The position numbers and the translations under genes were made by a program. This document shows positions 20,800 through 30,251 of a stretch of DNA of 64,000 nt, one piece after another. Origin of the DNA: Methylomonas sp. ZR1 (GTDB taxonomy: Bacteria > Pseudomonadota > Gammaproteobacteria > Methylococcales > Methylomonadaceae); assembly GCF_013141865.1 (NCBI RefSeq), contig NZ_RCST01000001.1, positions 3,410,001-3,474,000 on the forward strand, given 5' to 3'. Each line of letters opens with the position of its first letter. Position 1 is the stretch's first letter. Under the pieces are notes generated by a model. That model was not told the DNA's origin. It saw nothing but the letters and a program-made list of their open reading frames with translations, and ran no database searches.

Positions 20800-22520
20800 T
20801 GCCCGTTTTGCAAAAAGCGCTTTTTAAACTCCAACAAATATTCGTCATCAGGAGATTTTTTATAGACACTGTCGAAAAGCTCTTTTGCTTCCTTTTTCTC
20901 ACCTAAAGACCAAAGCACTTCTGCAATATGCGCGGCAATTTCATTTTCCGGCTGCTTCTCGTAGGCTCTACGCAAAAACTCCAGGGCTCGCTCGGGCTTT
21001 CCAAGCTTAAACTGCAACCATCCGTAGCTGTCTATCACCACTGCCTCATCAGGCTGCAAACTGAGGGCGCGCTCCAAATATTTGGCCGCCTCCTCATAGC
21101 GTTGTGTTCTATCGGTCAACGTATAACCCAATGCATTCAACGCACCCACATCGTCCGGCTTTTTCTCTAAAATTTTTTGAAGGTCGGACTCAAGCACATC
21201 CAACTTGTCCAAGCGCTCGGCAACCAATGCCCTGGCATATAGCACTTCGCGATTATCGGGCATGTCTTTTAAAGCCAGTGTCAGAACATCGAAGGCTTCT
21301 TGGTATTTACCCAATTGATTATAAAGCTCTGCCTTAACCATCAAGACTCGCAAATGCTGCTCAGGATATTTGTTATCCATGCGTTTGATGCGCGCCTCAA
21401 TCTCGTCGAAGCGTTTTTGATTCATCAACAAAGACACCGCCGCCATATCCGCGTCGAATGCGTAATTGCCGTCGCTCACCCGATCAAACCAATTTAACGC
21501 CTTATCCGGATGTTGTTGATCAACTTCAATCTTACCCAAGTAAAAACTAGCCTGCCCTTCCCACTCGGGATTATTCAGCAACTTCTCAAGTACGTTTTCA
21601 GCCTTATCGATCTGGCTTTGCTGCATATACACCAAAGCCAAGGTAAACAGCGTTTCAGCATCATCCGGCTTGTCTTCCAACACATTCTGGCAAAGCTTTA
21701 TCGCATCGTCATAGTCGTGACCGTTAACCAACACCTCTAACAACATCTTTCTCAGCATTTTATCTTCTGGAGCAGCCTTAAGCGCTTTTTCCAAAGAGGC
21801 GCGCGCCTTGGTCAAGTCGCCGGAGCGTCCGGCCAGCTGTGCCTGCAAGATCACAGCCTTATTCCAATCAGGCTGGATTAACAATGCTTGATTAACTTTC
21901 TGCTGGGCCAACTCGTTATTTTGCAGAACCGACGCCAAAACTGCCTGCAAGAAAAACACACTGGCTTGATTAGGATGCTCAACAGCCAACTCTTCCAACA
22001 CGTCGTAGGTAAATTGTGTGCGACCTTCTTTTTCCATCAACTTGGTCATTTCCAGCACACCAGCCTCAAAACCGGCCGGATCATCTGCCAGCATGGCATT
22101 GAGATTTTCGACAGCCGCCTTTTGATCTGAGTTTTTAATCGCCAGCAACACGGCAAACTTTCTCGCCGCTAAATTCTTTCCGTCCTTGGACAACCAAACC
22201 GTCAAGGCCTCACGGGTACGCTGCTCGTCTTTTAAAAACAAACCGATTTTGACTGCCCGCTCCGCAATCCGCGGATCATCCACTCGCTTAGCGGCCTGCA
22301 AATAAGCATCCATGGCCAAATGGTACTGATTACGCTGCCCTGCCAATTCCGCGGCCATCAGCAAATACAGCACCTCTTCGTCGATCACCGTGTTGCGATT
22401 AACTCTGCTTTCCAAACCCTCAGGCTTGACTGGCAAACCTTCTGCCTCAGGCTCTTTCTCAGGAGAAACCGCACATCCTGACATCGATAAAAACATTGCG
22501 ATGGCTATCCATTTTTTCAT
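20796..22520 (-). CDS. TPR-repeat lipoprotein
   Basis: Tetratricopeptide-repeat protein of 574 residues with a lipoprotein signal (MKKWIAIAMFLSMSGC). About ten TPR-like units run from residue 45 to the C-terminus, for example NALGYTLTDRTQRYEEAAKY and IDSYGWLQFKLGKPERALEF. It probably faces the periplasm, anchored in a membrane, as a scaffold. It is the first gene of the TPR-lolB-ispE run, and this order is common in gammaproteobacteria lacking other links. No enzyme domain is visible and its partner is unknown. Confidence 0.85.
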   Translation of the reverse strand: MKKWIAIAMFLSMSGCAVSPEKEPEAEGLPVKPEGLESRVNRNTVIDEEVLYLLMAAELAGQRNQYHLAMDAYLQAAKRVDDPRIAERAVKIGLFLKDEQRTREALTVWLSKDGKNLAARKFAVLLAIKNSDQKAAVENLNAMLADDPAGFEAGVLEMTKLMEKEGRTQFTYDVLEELAVEHPNQASVFFLQAVLASVLQNNELAQQKVNQALLIQPDWNKAVILQAQLAGRSGDLTKARASLEKALKAAPEDKMLRKMLLEVLVNGHDYDDAIKLCQNVLEDKPDDAETLFTLALVYMQQSQIDKAENVLEKLLNNPEWEGQASFYLGKIEVDQQHPDKALNWFDRVSDGNYAFDADMAAVSLLMNQKRFDEIEARIKRMDNKYPEQHLRVLMVKAELYNQLGKYQEAFDVLTLALKDMPDNREVLYARALVAERLDKLDVLESDLQKILEKKPDDVGALNALGYTLTDRTQRYEEAAKYLERALSLQPDEAVVIDSYGWLQFKLGKPERALEFLRRAYEKQPENEIAAHIAEVLWSLGEKKEAKELFDSVYKKSPDDEYLLEFKKRFLQNGQ

Positions 22521-22604
22521 GCAATCAATTGACCCACTTTTGAAAAACTATTGACGATAGATTACCAGAAAAAGCCCCTGAATCGGACTGTCGTTTCATT
22601 GTAT

Positions 22605-22633
22605 TTGGACAAAAACAGCGCATTCCTTAAAAT
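22605..22633 (+). promoter_or_regulatory. Sigma70 promoter of hemA
   Basis: A -35 box TTGGAC (22605-22610), a 17-bp spacer and a -10 box TAAAAT (22628-22633). It lies 33 bp upstream of the hemA ATG in the divergent gap with the TPR gene. Confidence 0.7.
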
Positions 22634-22666
22634 AGTGCACTTTTCTTGTGCTATTGTTCGCAACTG

Positions 22667-23917
22667 ATGACTCTTCTTGCCGTAGGGATAAATTACAATA
22701 CAGCGCCGGTCGCCATCCGCGAACGCTTGGCGTTCCCGACGGACATGCTCGATAACACGCTGAAAAACTTGTGGAATCTTCGCGAAATCAGCGAGGCGGC
22801 CATTCTATCGACTTGCAACCGCACCGAGTTTTACTACCAGGCGGACAGCGACAACCAATCTTCGTTGGTAAACTGGATAGCGGACACCAAACAGATCAAA
22901 CCAGCCGACTTCACCCCTTATCTTTACAGCTACAAAGATAGCCAATCGATAAGACATATGTTCCGCGTGGCCTGCGGACTGGATTCGATGATCCTGGGCG
23001 AACCGCAAATTCTCGGCCAAATGAAAACCGCCTACCATGCCGCTTCACAAGCCGGCACGCTGGGCAGAAATCTCAGCAAATTATTTCAACACACCTTTTC
23101 CGCAGCCAAAAAAGTCCGCACCGACACCGCTATCGGCTCCAGCCCGGTGTCTGTCGCATTTGCCGCCGTGCAACTGGCCCAACAGATTTTCGACAAACTC
23201 AGCGAACAAACCGCTTTATTGATAGGTGCCGGCGAAACGATAGAACTCACCGCCCGCCATCTATACCAACACGGCATCGGCCGTATCATCATTGCCAACC
23301 GCACTTACGACAAAGCCCATGCCTTGGCGATGCAGTTCAACGGCTACGCGATCAACCTCGCCGAGCTGCCGAATCATTTGGCGGAAGCAGACATTGTGGT
23401 GTCGTCCACCGCTAGCCAATTGCCGATCCTTGGTAAAGGCCGCGTAGAAAGCGCGATCAAAATCCGCAAGCACAAACCGATGTTCATGGTCGATTTGGCC
23501 GTGCCGCGCGACATTGAGGCCGAAGTTGCGCAGCTACGCGATGTTTATTTGTACACCGTCGACGACCTGCAAAACACCGTCAATCAAAACATGGACTCGC
23601 GCCGCCGCGCCGCCGAACAGGCTGAGGAAATCATCGACACTCAAGTCGAACACTTTATGGCCTGGCTGCGCTCTCAAGGCGCCCAGGAAACTATCCGCGA
23701 CTTCCGCACCCAAGCCGAACAAACTCGCGACGAAGCCTTGCAAAAAGCTTTAGCCCAACTCAACAGCGGCGCAGCGGCCGATGAAGTATTGCAGCGCCTC
23801 GCGTACAGCTTGACCAATAAACTGATTCACACCCCCTGCGCACAACTACGCGAAGCCGGCGCCAACGAACGCCACGACCTGATCGCGGCTTCCCGCGAAA
23901 TTTTCAAATTACGATAA
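22667..23917 (+). CDS. hemA: Glutamyl-tRNA reductase
   Basis: Reduces glutamyl-tRNA(Glu) to glutamate-1-semialdehyde, the first committed step of C5 haem synthesis. It has 416 residues from the ATG at 22667-22669 (MTLLAVGINYNTAPVAIRER). The catalytic cysteine is in STCNRTEFY, the NADPH loop is LIGAGETIELTARHLY, and the C-terminal dimerisation helices follow. The upstream in-frame TTG is rejected because it lies about 13 nt past the predicted -10 box. prfA follows by 8 bp, the standard hemA-prfA-prmC order. Confidence 0.96.
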   Translation: MTLLAVGINYNTAPVAIRERLAFPTDMLDNTLKNLWNLREISEAAILSTCNRTEFYYQADSDNQSSLVNWIADTKQIKPADFTPYLYSYKDSQSIRHMFRVACGLDSMILGEPQILGQMKTAYHAASQAGTLGRNLSKLFQHTFSAAKKVRTDTAIGSSPVSVAFAAVQLAQQIFDKLSEQTALLIGAGETIELTARHLYQHGIGRIIIANRTYDKAHALAMQFNGYAINLAELPNHLAEADIVVSSTASQLPILGKGRVESAIKIRKHKPMFMVDLAVPRDIEAEVAQLRDVYLYTVDDLQNTVNQNMDSRRRAAEQAEEIIDTQVEHFMAWLRSQGAQETIRDFRTQAEQTRDEALQKALAQLNSGAAADEVLQRLAYSLTNKLIHTPCAQLREAGANERHDLIAASREIFKLR

Positions 23918-23925
23918 GCCACTGA

Positions 23926-25011
23926 ATGAAACCCTCGATACAAACCAAACTGGAAAACCTCGGCGAACGCTTCGAAGAAATCACCGCCTTATTGTCGCAA
24001 CCGGAAGTACAAAGCAATCAAAACCAATTCCGCAGCCTGAGCCAAGAATACGCGCAAATCGAGCCGCTGGTCGCCTGTTACAAAATCTATCAGGAAAACG
24101 AAGCCAATCTGGAATCGGCCCAGGAAATGGCTAAAGACAGCGACCCGGAGTTACGGGAAATGGCCAAAGAAGAAATCCAGGCCGCCGAAGCCCAACGCGA
24201 GGAATTGACCCAACAACTGCAAATCCTGCTGCTACCGAAAGACCCGAATGACAATCGCAATGTGTTTTTGGAAGTACGCGCAGGGACCGGCGGCGACGAA
24301 GCGGCGATCTTTTCCGGCGACCTTGCACGGATGTACCAACGCTATGCAGAACGACAAGGCTGGAACACCGAGATTATCAACGAGAACCGCGGCGAACACG
24401 GCGGCTTTAAAGAAGTCATCATGCGCGTGGCCGGCCAAAACGTGTATTCGCAATTAAAGTTCGAATCGGGCACCCACCGCGTGCAGCGCGTACCGGAAAC
24501 CGAATCGCAGGGCCGTGTGCATACCTCGGCCTGCACCGTGGCGATCATGCCGGAAGTCGATGCTGTAGACGAAATCGACATTAATCCCGCCGATCTGCGC
24601 ATCGATACCTACCGCGCCTCCGGCGCCGGCGGCCAACACGTCAACCGCACCGAATCGGCGATCCGTATTACCCACATCCCGTCCGGTGTGGTCGTCGAAT
24701 GCCAGGACGAACGCTCTCAACACAAGAACCGCGCCCGCGCGATGTCGGTATTGCAGGCCCGTTTGATGTCGGCGGCCCAGGAAAAGCAACACGCGGAACA
24801 ATCGGAAAGCCGCAAATTACAAGTGGGCAGCGGCGACCGATCCGAACGTATCCGCACCTATAACTACCCGCAAGGCCGACTCACCGACCACCGCATCAAC
24901 CTGACGCTTTATAAGCTGGAAGAAATCATGGAAGGCGGATTGGAGCATGTGATTCAACCGCTGATTCATGAACATCAGGCAGAATTGTTGACTCAGCTGG
25001 GTAATGTCTAA
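23926..25011 (+). CDS. prfA: Peptide chain release factor 1
   Basis: RF1 (361 residues) releases peptides at UAA and UAG. The GGQ catalytic motif ([15 protein letters not shown]) and the codon-reading PxT-type tripeptide region (near [19 protein letters not shown]) are present. It begins 8 bp after hemA and overlaps prmC by 8 bp; PrmC methylates the GGQ glutamine. Confidence 0.96.
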   Translation: MKPSIQTKLENLGERFEEITALLSQPEVQSNQNQFRSLSQEYAQIEPLVACYKIYQENEANLESAQEMAKDSDPELREMAKEEIQAAEAQREELTQQLQILLLPKDPNDNRNVFLEVRAGTGGDEAAIFSGDLARMYQRYAERQGWNTEIINENRGEHGGFKEVIMRVAGQNVYSQLKFESGTHRVQRVPETESQGRVHTSACTVAIMPEVDAVDEIDINPADLRIDTYRASGAGGQHVNRTESAIRITHIPSGVVVECQDERSQHKNRARAMSVLQARLMSAAQEKQHAEQSESRKLQVGSGDRSERIRTYNYPQGRLTDHRINLTLYKLEEIMEGGLEHVIQPLIHEHQAELLTQLGNV

Positions 25012-25879
25012 GCAACCTATATGGACAGATACCAGCAATACGATTCATAGCCTGGTAGCCTCTGCAAACGCAAAGCTAAGCACCACATCCGAAACCGCAA
25101 TGCTTGACGCCGAAGTATTGCTTTGCCACTGCCTGAACAAAAACCGCTCGTTTCTAAGAGCTTGGCCGGAACACCGGCCCAGCGCTGAACAGATCGCTCA
25201 GTATCAAGCACTGGTAGAACAGCGCGCGCAAGGCACACCTGTTGCCTATTTAACCGGCCAACGCGAATTCTGGTCGCGCAATTTCAAAGTCAGCCCGGAT
25301 GTGTTGATCCCCAGACCCGACACCGAGTTGCTGATAGAGCTCAGCCTGTCGCTATTACCTGCCGACCAGCCCTGTAAAATCATTGATCTCGGCACCGGCT
25401 CCGGGATAATTGCCATCACGCTGGCCGCCGAACGACCATTAGCCCAGGTATTTGCCAGCGATCTAAGCTCGGCGGCTTTAGAGCTGGCCCAATGCAATGC
25501 GCAGCAACTCAAGGTTGGCAATCTGTGTTTTGTGCATTCTAATTGGTTCAAAAACATCGAAGAAACAGACTTTGATTTGGTCGTTAGTAATCCACCCTAC
25601 ATCGCCGATAACGACCCGCATCTAACCATCGGCGACGTGCGCTTTGAGCCTGACAGCGCGTTGATCAGCCCCAACAACGGCCTGCAAGACATTCGTCAGC
25701 TTGCCGAGCAAGCGCGTCTGCATTTAAAAGACAATGGCCAATTATTGGTCGAACACGGCTACAATCAGCAATCCGAGGTACAAGCCATTTTTCACGAATT
25801 TGGCTACCAGCAGGTCAACACCCATGCTGATTTATCCGGCAATCCACGAGTGACATCGGGAATATGGAAACCACTATGA
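25004..25879 (+). CDS. prmC: Release factor glutamine methyltransferase
   Basis: PrmC (291 residues) N5-methylates the GGQ glutamine of RF1 and RF2 using S-adenosylmethionine. The SAM loop is [16 protein letters not shown] and the catalytic motif is NPPYIA. The N-terminal helical domain (about 1-95) is present and ends [17 protein letters not shown]. It overlaps both neighbours (8 bp with prfA, 4 bp with the peptidase gene). Confidence 0.95.
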   Translation: MSKQPIWTDTSNTIHSLVASANAKLSTTSETAMLDAEVLLCHCLNKNRSFLRAWPEHRPSAEQIAQYQALVEQRAQGTPVAYLTGQREFWSRNFKVSPDVLIPRPDTELLIELSLSLLPADQPCKIIDLGTGSGIIAITLAAERPLAQVFASDLSSAALELAQCNAQQLKVGNLCFVHSNWFKNIEETDFDLVVSNPPYIADNDPHLTIGDVRFEPDSALISPNNGLQDIRQLAEQARLHLKDNGQLLVEHGYNQQSEVQAIFHEFGYQQVNTHADLSGNPRVTSGIWKPL

Positions 25880-26298
25880 ACCACAAAGAAATTTCTCTAC
25901 CGCGCAAGCTCACCAACCAGCTGCTGCACTTGGCGCAACTATCCCCGGATACCGAGGTTTGCGGCCTAATCGGCGCGGACAGTACCGGTATGCCGGTGTG
26001 TTGTTATCCGGTGGACAACAGCGCCGCCACGCCGGCGACCCGCTTCTTATTGGACGCCAGTCAACAAATCGAAGCTATGCGCCAAATCCGCGAAAAAGGC
26101 GAAACGCTATTTGCCATCTACCACTCGCACCCGCACACGCCGGCCCAACCGTCAGTGATCGACATCCAGGAAGCCAGCTATCCGGATGCACTGCATTTGA
26201 TTATTTCCTTAAATACCAAGGGCGTATTAGAAATGCGTGGCTTTAAAATTGCCGGAGACAGCGCGGAAGAAGTGGAATTAAATCTGATTGAAGCTTAA
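25876..26298 (+). CDS. JAMM/M67-family metallopeptidase (Mec-like)
   Basis: A 140-residue single-domain JAB1/MPN metalloprotease. The zinc site is complete: Glu in TEVCGLIG, then HSHPHTPAQPSVID (HxHP...S..D). Bacterial relatives (Mec, and TtJAMM-like desampylases) cut C-terminal residues from ubiquitin-like sulphur carriers such as CysO or MoaD-like proteins. No such carrier is next to it here. I use the ATG overlapping the prmC stop (ATGA) at 25876; a second ATG 12 bp upstream is possible. Substrate unknown. Confidence 0.85.
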   Translation: MNHKEISLPRKLTNQLLHLAQLSPDTEVCGLIGADSTGMPVCCYPVDNSAATPATRFLLDASQQIEAMRQIREKGETLFAIYHSHPHTPAQPSVIDIQEASYPDALHLIISLNTKGVLEMRGFKIAGDSAEEVELNLIEA

Positions 26299-26327
26299 TC
26301 CAAGCCGTTGCAGCCCAAACCGCATGC

Positions 26328-27263
26328 TCAATGCTCCCAAGACGCGGCATCTTCGATAGGTTCTAGATGCGTGTCGATGTCGATGTTGTCGAACCTGTCC
26401 TTGATTCGCTGCTCGATGGCTTCCAGCAAATCATGACCCTGCTGCACTGTCCAACTCCCAGGTACCAACACATGCACTGACATGAAACGTCTGGCGCCGG
26501 CGTAACGAGTCCGTAACGCATGATAAGCAATACGTTGGCCGGCCACATATTCATCCAACACAGCGACGATTTCCGCAATTTCCTCCGGCGATAAGGCCGC
26601 ATCCAATAAACCGGACACTGTCCGGCGAATCAATTGCAAGCCGGCCCAGACGATATTGAACGCCACGCCGATGGCAATAATCGGGTCGAGTATTTCCCAG
26701 CCGTTCAGGCCCAATTGCTTGGCAAACGCCAGGCTCGGCTCGAAACGGTTTGCCACAGAGATGATGGCGATACCGACCAAAATCCCGACCGTCGTCCAGA
26801 CATCGGTCATTAAGTGCTTACCGTCGGCTTCCAACGTGATCGACTGCCGGCGCCGGCCGACACCAATCAAAACTCGGGCAACCGCCAAATTGATCAACGA
26901 AGCAAACACCGAAACCGCAATACCCAGATCAAGTTGCTGCAGCAGCAGCGGGTTCCACAACCGTTCCCAGGCCGCATAGCCGATACTAAAAGCCGCCAAC
27001 AGAATCATGATACCTTCCGCACCGCTGGAGAAATATTCGACTTTTTCGTGGCCGTAGGCATGGGTATCGTCCGGCGGCCGCGCCGAAATAGTCAGCACCA
27101 CCAGCATGATGATCGCCGCCACCAAATTGATCAGCGACTCCAACGCATCGGACAGCAAGCCCACGGAACCAGTCAGCCAATAGGCGTAGCTTTTTAATGC
27201 GATAGTACTGATTGCGGCAGCAATAGAGAGCCAACCGTAACGGGCTAGAGAGTGTTCACTCAT
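26328..27263 (-). CDS. Cation diffusion facilitator family transporter
   Basis: A 311-residue CDF (Zn/Fe/Mn/Co exporter family) inner-membrane protein. It has six hydrophobic segments, the metal-site helices GLLSDALESLINLVAA and DGKHLMTDVWTTVGIL, and the HAYGHEKVEYFS loop. The C-terminal cytoplasmic domain (about 205-300) ends with RIKDRFDNIDIDTHLEPIED. It is convergent with the prmC run. The metal cannot be read from sequence. Confidence 0.9.
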   Translation of the reverse strand: MSEHSLARYGWLSIAAAISTIALKSYAYWLTGSVGLLSDALESLINLVAAIIMLVVLTISARPPDDTHAYGHEKVEYFSSGAEGIMILLAAFSIGYAAWERLWNPLLLQQLDLGIAVSVFASLINLAVARVLIGVGRRRQSITLEADGKHLMTDVWTTVGILVGIAIISVANRFEPSLAFAKQLGLNGWEILDPIIAIGVAFNIVWAGLQLIRRTVSGLLDAALSPEEIAEIVAVLDEYVAGQRIAYHALRTRYAGARRFMSVHVLVPGSWTVQQGHDLLEAIEQRIKDRFDNIDIDTHLEPIEDAASWEH

Positions 27264-27397
27264 AACTTTCGGAGTTTTTTGATAGGCTGATCAGTCTAGC
27301 AGACTGTCTGACTCAGCACTCACCTTGTGCGGATATATTCACGTCGCTGCGTGATAATCAGGGTCAACGTGAGTACTCGAAAATATAGTGATAACAA

Positions 27398-27429
27398 AAA
27401 AGCCCCGATTCGCAAGAAACGGGGCTTTT
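27398..27429 (-). terminator. Rho-independent terminator after the porin gene
   Basis: Perfect 10-bp arms AAAAGCCCCG/CGGGGCTTTT with a 12-nt loop, followed on the minus strand by TTTTTTGTT. It lies about 55 bp after the porin stop codon. Confidence 0.85.
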
Positions 27430-27483
27430 ATTTTTAAACCAGAAATTCTTTTGGAGCGCCGAGAATCAGCGCTCCGCCATCGA

Positions 27484-28956
27484 TTAATAGTTGAACTGCA
27501 ACTGGGTACGGATCAAATCGCCGCTGGCTTGCTGCAAGAATCCAGCTGCCGTTGTTTGCGTCTGAATTTGAGTACGATTCATCGTCGCATAAGCCACGGT
27601 TAACTCCAGCGCCTTGTTGATTTGATACTCGACACCGGCTTCGACCTCGTCCACATTGACTCTTGGAGCGTTGGCGACACCCTTCCAGGCACCATCATAG
27701 GTTTGCCATTTGACATAAGGCATCATGCTACCTTTAGTACCGAATACGTTATCGATTTTATACATCGCTTGTACGTAGCCACCTTCCAGATTTTGTCTCT
27801 CAATGCGATTGGCAGATGGATTTAGCGTAGGGCCTGCACCCCAATTCCATTCCGCCTGCAAACCAAACGGTTGCGGGAACAACACGGCGTGAACGCCAAC
27901 TCTATCTTCGCTATTATCTCTTGCGGTCGGCGTGCCTGACCCAAATCTGCTGGTATAGGCACTGGTGGACCGGTTGAATCTTCCCGACATTGCATCCGCC
28001 CCCACTTCGATGACTTGCCCACGCAAGCCCATGAAACCTAAATCAAACGGATAAGTCGAATGAGCGACCAAATATAAGTTGTCGTTAGCTTCCGCTTTGT
28101 TAATACCCTGACCGTTATAAACACCCAAGCCCAAGACGCCGTAATCACCGGAGGTTTTCAGATTTTTCTTGGCTAGGTCTTTCCAAAGTTTTTGCACATC
28201 GCTAGGCGACCAATAGGCAAACAAACCCAGGTCACGTTCGCTGGGCACCGCGCTGTTCAATGCGTCGTCACGATCCAGCGTCAGGCGGTTTTGCGAGGAT
28301 TGCAGGTTTTCCCAACCAAACGGGACTTTGGATTGACCGGCACGGATTCGATATTCGTGAGCCTTATCAAAAGCCAAGTCGGCATAGGCATCCCGCAACT
28401 GCGCAAAGTTCAAATCACCGTTGGTGGTTGCGAAATCCGGTTGCAGATACAAGGAGATATACTCATTGATGTCGCCGGAAAATACCAAACGCACTCGACG
28501 CAAAGAAAAACCTTGATTGTTACCTATCGAGCCATCACCCACCGACTTCAACTCCGGCTCGCCCGCTGTTCTATCGCCGGATAGTGCTTGGTTATACCGC
28601 AACTGGGTATAGCCGCGAACATTGATTTTATTAAACCATTTTTCGTCGTTCTTGGCTTTGTCTTCGCGTTGCGCAACGATATGCTCGTCGAGCGCTTTCA
28701 ATTCGTTGGTTTTCAGCTCAAGATCCTGCTTGATTTTGTCGATCTCAGCTTTTTGTGTTTGATTGTCGACTTCAACTTTTTTAGCAACCGTATCTTCGAC
28801 TTTTTCAAAAGAACCCAACTTGACACGCCCCGGACCCGGCTCGGCGAAAATCTGCTTGGTTTTGGCATCAACATACAAATCCAGCGCCATCGCCTCGGCG
28901 CAGATACCCGAGCCAATAATGGCGACCACTGCCAGGCTCAGCTTAGAAAGTCTCAT
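27484..28956 (-). CDS. OprO/OprP-type phosphate-selective porin
   Basis: Outer-membrane porin of 490 residues. A signal peptide (MRLSKLSLAVVAIIGSGICA) is followed by a charged coiled-coil stretch (about residues 50-100, with KKVEVDNQTQKAEIDKIKQD), then a porin O/P barrel beginning near KINVRGYTQLRYN. Barrel features are FSLRRVRLVFSGDI, RIRAGQSKVPFGWENLQSSQ and a C-terminal aromatic (LQFNY). The ATG at 28954-28956 has GGAG upstream. A PhoB-type promoter lies 72-105 bp upstream, which supports induction under phosphate limitation. Pore selectivity is inferred from family and regulation. Confidence 0.85.
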   Translation of the reverse strand: MRLSKLSLAVVAIIGSGICAEAMALDLYVDAKTKQIFAEPGPGRVKLGSFEKVEDTVAKKVEVDNQTQKAEIDKIKQDLELKTNELKALDEHIVAQREDKAKNDEKWFNKINVRGYTQLRYNQALSGDRTAGEPELKSVGDGSIGNNQGFSLRRVRLVFSGDINEYISLYLQPDFATTNGDLNFAQLRDAYADLAFDKAHEYRIRAGQSKVPFGWENLQSSQNRLTLDRDDALNSAVPSERDLGLFAYWSPSDVQKLWKDLAKKNLKTSGDYGVLGLGVYNGQGINKAEANDNLYLVAHSTYPFDLGFMGLRGQVIEVGADAMSGRFNRSTSAYTSRFGSGTPTARDNSEDRVGVHAVLFPQPFGLQAEWNWGAGPTLNPSANRIERQNLEGGYVQAMYKIDNVFGTKGSMMPYVKWQTYDGAWKGVANAPRVNVDEVEAGVEYQINKALELTVAYATMNRTQIQTQTTAAGFLQQASGDLIRTQLQFNY

Positions 28957-29027
28957 CAAATTTCTCCAATAATTATATAAATCAATGCGTTAACTCAATG
29001 ATCACGATGACCAAAAAGCTTGAGCGC

Positions 29028-29061
29028 ATTGTATGGAGGCAATATGACAACTTTATGACAA
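29028..29061 (-). promoter_or_regulatory. Pho box and -10 of the porin promoter
   Basis: On the minus strand TTGTCATAAAGTTGTCAT (29044-29061) is two TTGTCAT heptamers 11 bp apart. Exactly 10 bp later comes TACAAT (29028-29033). The E. coli phoA promoter has nearly the same 18-mer (CTGTCATAAAGTTGTCAC) and the same 10-bp spacing. This is the layout of a PhoB-activated promoter lacking its own -35 box. Confidence 0.85.
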
Positions 29062-29219
29062 AACGAATTTAGTTGGCCTATCCGTTGTTTTTTTGCGACA
29101 AAAACCGCATTCGATACAAGTCGTTAGCGTATCGGCAGCTTGATGATGGGATAGTCGAGCTCGGCCCCTGTCACCTCTAAGCAACAGATATTCCGATAAT
29201 GATAAGAACCCAAGCGGGC

Positions 29220-30071
29220 TTAGACAGTGGGATAGAACAATTTAAAAATGACTTCGAACTCGTCGCTGATTTTGTCCAGTATGAAACTGATTTGCTCCGG
29301 TGTCAGATTCAATGCACTTACCGCATGAGCGTCGTAGGGGTTTTCGATTCGGCTCAAGCAGTTCGCCAGTCTGACCATGGCGGCCAAATCGGCGTAAGGC
29401 CCGATCAAATCAGGAAAGCAATGCAAGCGAATACTTTCCACAATAACGTCGGGTAACATCCATTGTTTGCACAACTCGGCCCCGGCCTGAAAGTGGTCGA
29501 AACCGATCACGTTCTGCTCTACCGTGACCTCTTCGTCCACCGCGAGCGGAATTTGCGATTGCAGTAATAAGTCGACTTCCCGGGCCAATACCGGAATCCG
29601 CCGATAAAACACCAATTGTCCGATGTTGTGGACCAAACCGCACAGAAATGCGGTGTCGGCATAGTGCTTGCCGAAATGAATATCCAATTCGCGTGCAATC
29701 AACGCGCAACGCAAATTTCTGGCCCAAAAATCGTGAATGGAAAAATGTTGTCCGGGTAAATCGGAAAAGCGTTCGACAATCAAGGTACCCAACACCAGGT
29801 TCTGTAACTCACGAGTGCCAATCATGGTGATGGCTTTGGTAATCGAACTGATTTGGGACGGAAAACCATAGAAAGCACTATTCACTATCTTCAGCAGCTT
29901 TACCGCCAATGCCGCATCGGCTTCGAGCACCACAGCCGCGTCTTTCGCGGTCTTATTCGGGTCTTCGACTATTTTTTTCAACAAAAAATAGGCATTCGGC
30001 GGCGAGGCGAGTTGCAAATCACCTCTCAGCAAATCGGCAACAGTTAATGTGGACGGTGAGTAAGCTATCAT
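29220..30071 (-). CDS. HDOD-domain signalling protein
   Basis: A 283-residue protein made almost wholly of an HDOD domain, a non-catalytic relative of HD hydrolases found in bacterial signalling. Features are a PPNAYFLLKKIVEDPN start, LVNSAFYG-like LKIVNSAFYGFP, ITKAITMIGTRELQNLVLG, and FLCGLVHNIGQLVF in place of the HD pair. The start is ATG 30069-30071. It lies divergently from a REC/GGDEF/EAL protein 180 bp away, and a shared signalling role is possible but not shown. Confidence 0.85.
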   Translation of the reverse strand: MIAYSPSTLTVADLLRGDLQLASPPNAYFLLKKIVEDPNKTAKDAAVVLEADAALAVKLLKIVNSAFYGFPSQISSITKAITMIGTRELQNLVLGTLIVERFSDLPGQHFSIHDFWARNLRCALIARELDIHFGKHYADTAFLCGLVHNIGQLVFYRRIPVLAREVDLLLQSQIPLAVDEEVTVEQNVIGFDHFQAGAELCKQWMLPDVIVESIRLHCFPDLIGPYADLAAMVRLANCLSRIENPYDAHAVSALNLTPEQISFILDKISDEFEVIFKLFYPTV

Positions 30072-30251
30072 CAATAATTCTAAAAAATTAAATTTACACC
30101 TATACTGAAAACCAATAGCATAGAAATAGCATTAAAGGCTGCGCTTAAACCTAGACCAATTATATGAAAATACAAGCTTATTAAATGCTGCCCTCCTCCT
30201 GACCTTATGCCGACTGCTCCCGATTTTATGCCAATACCTGGATGGTATTAG

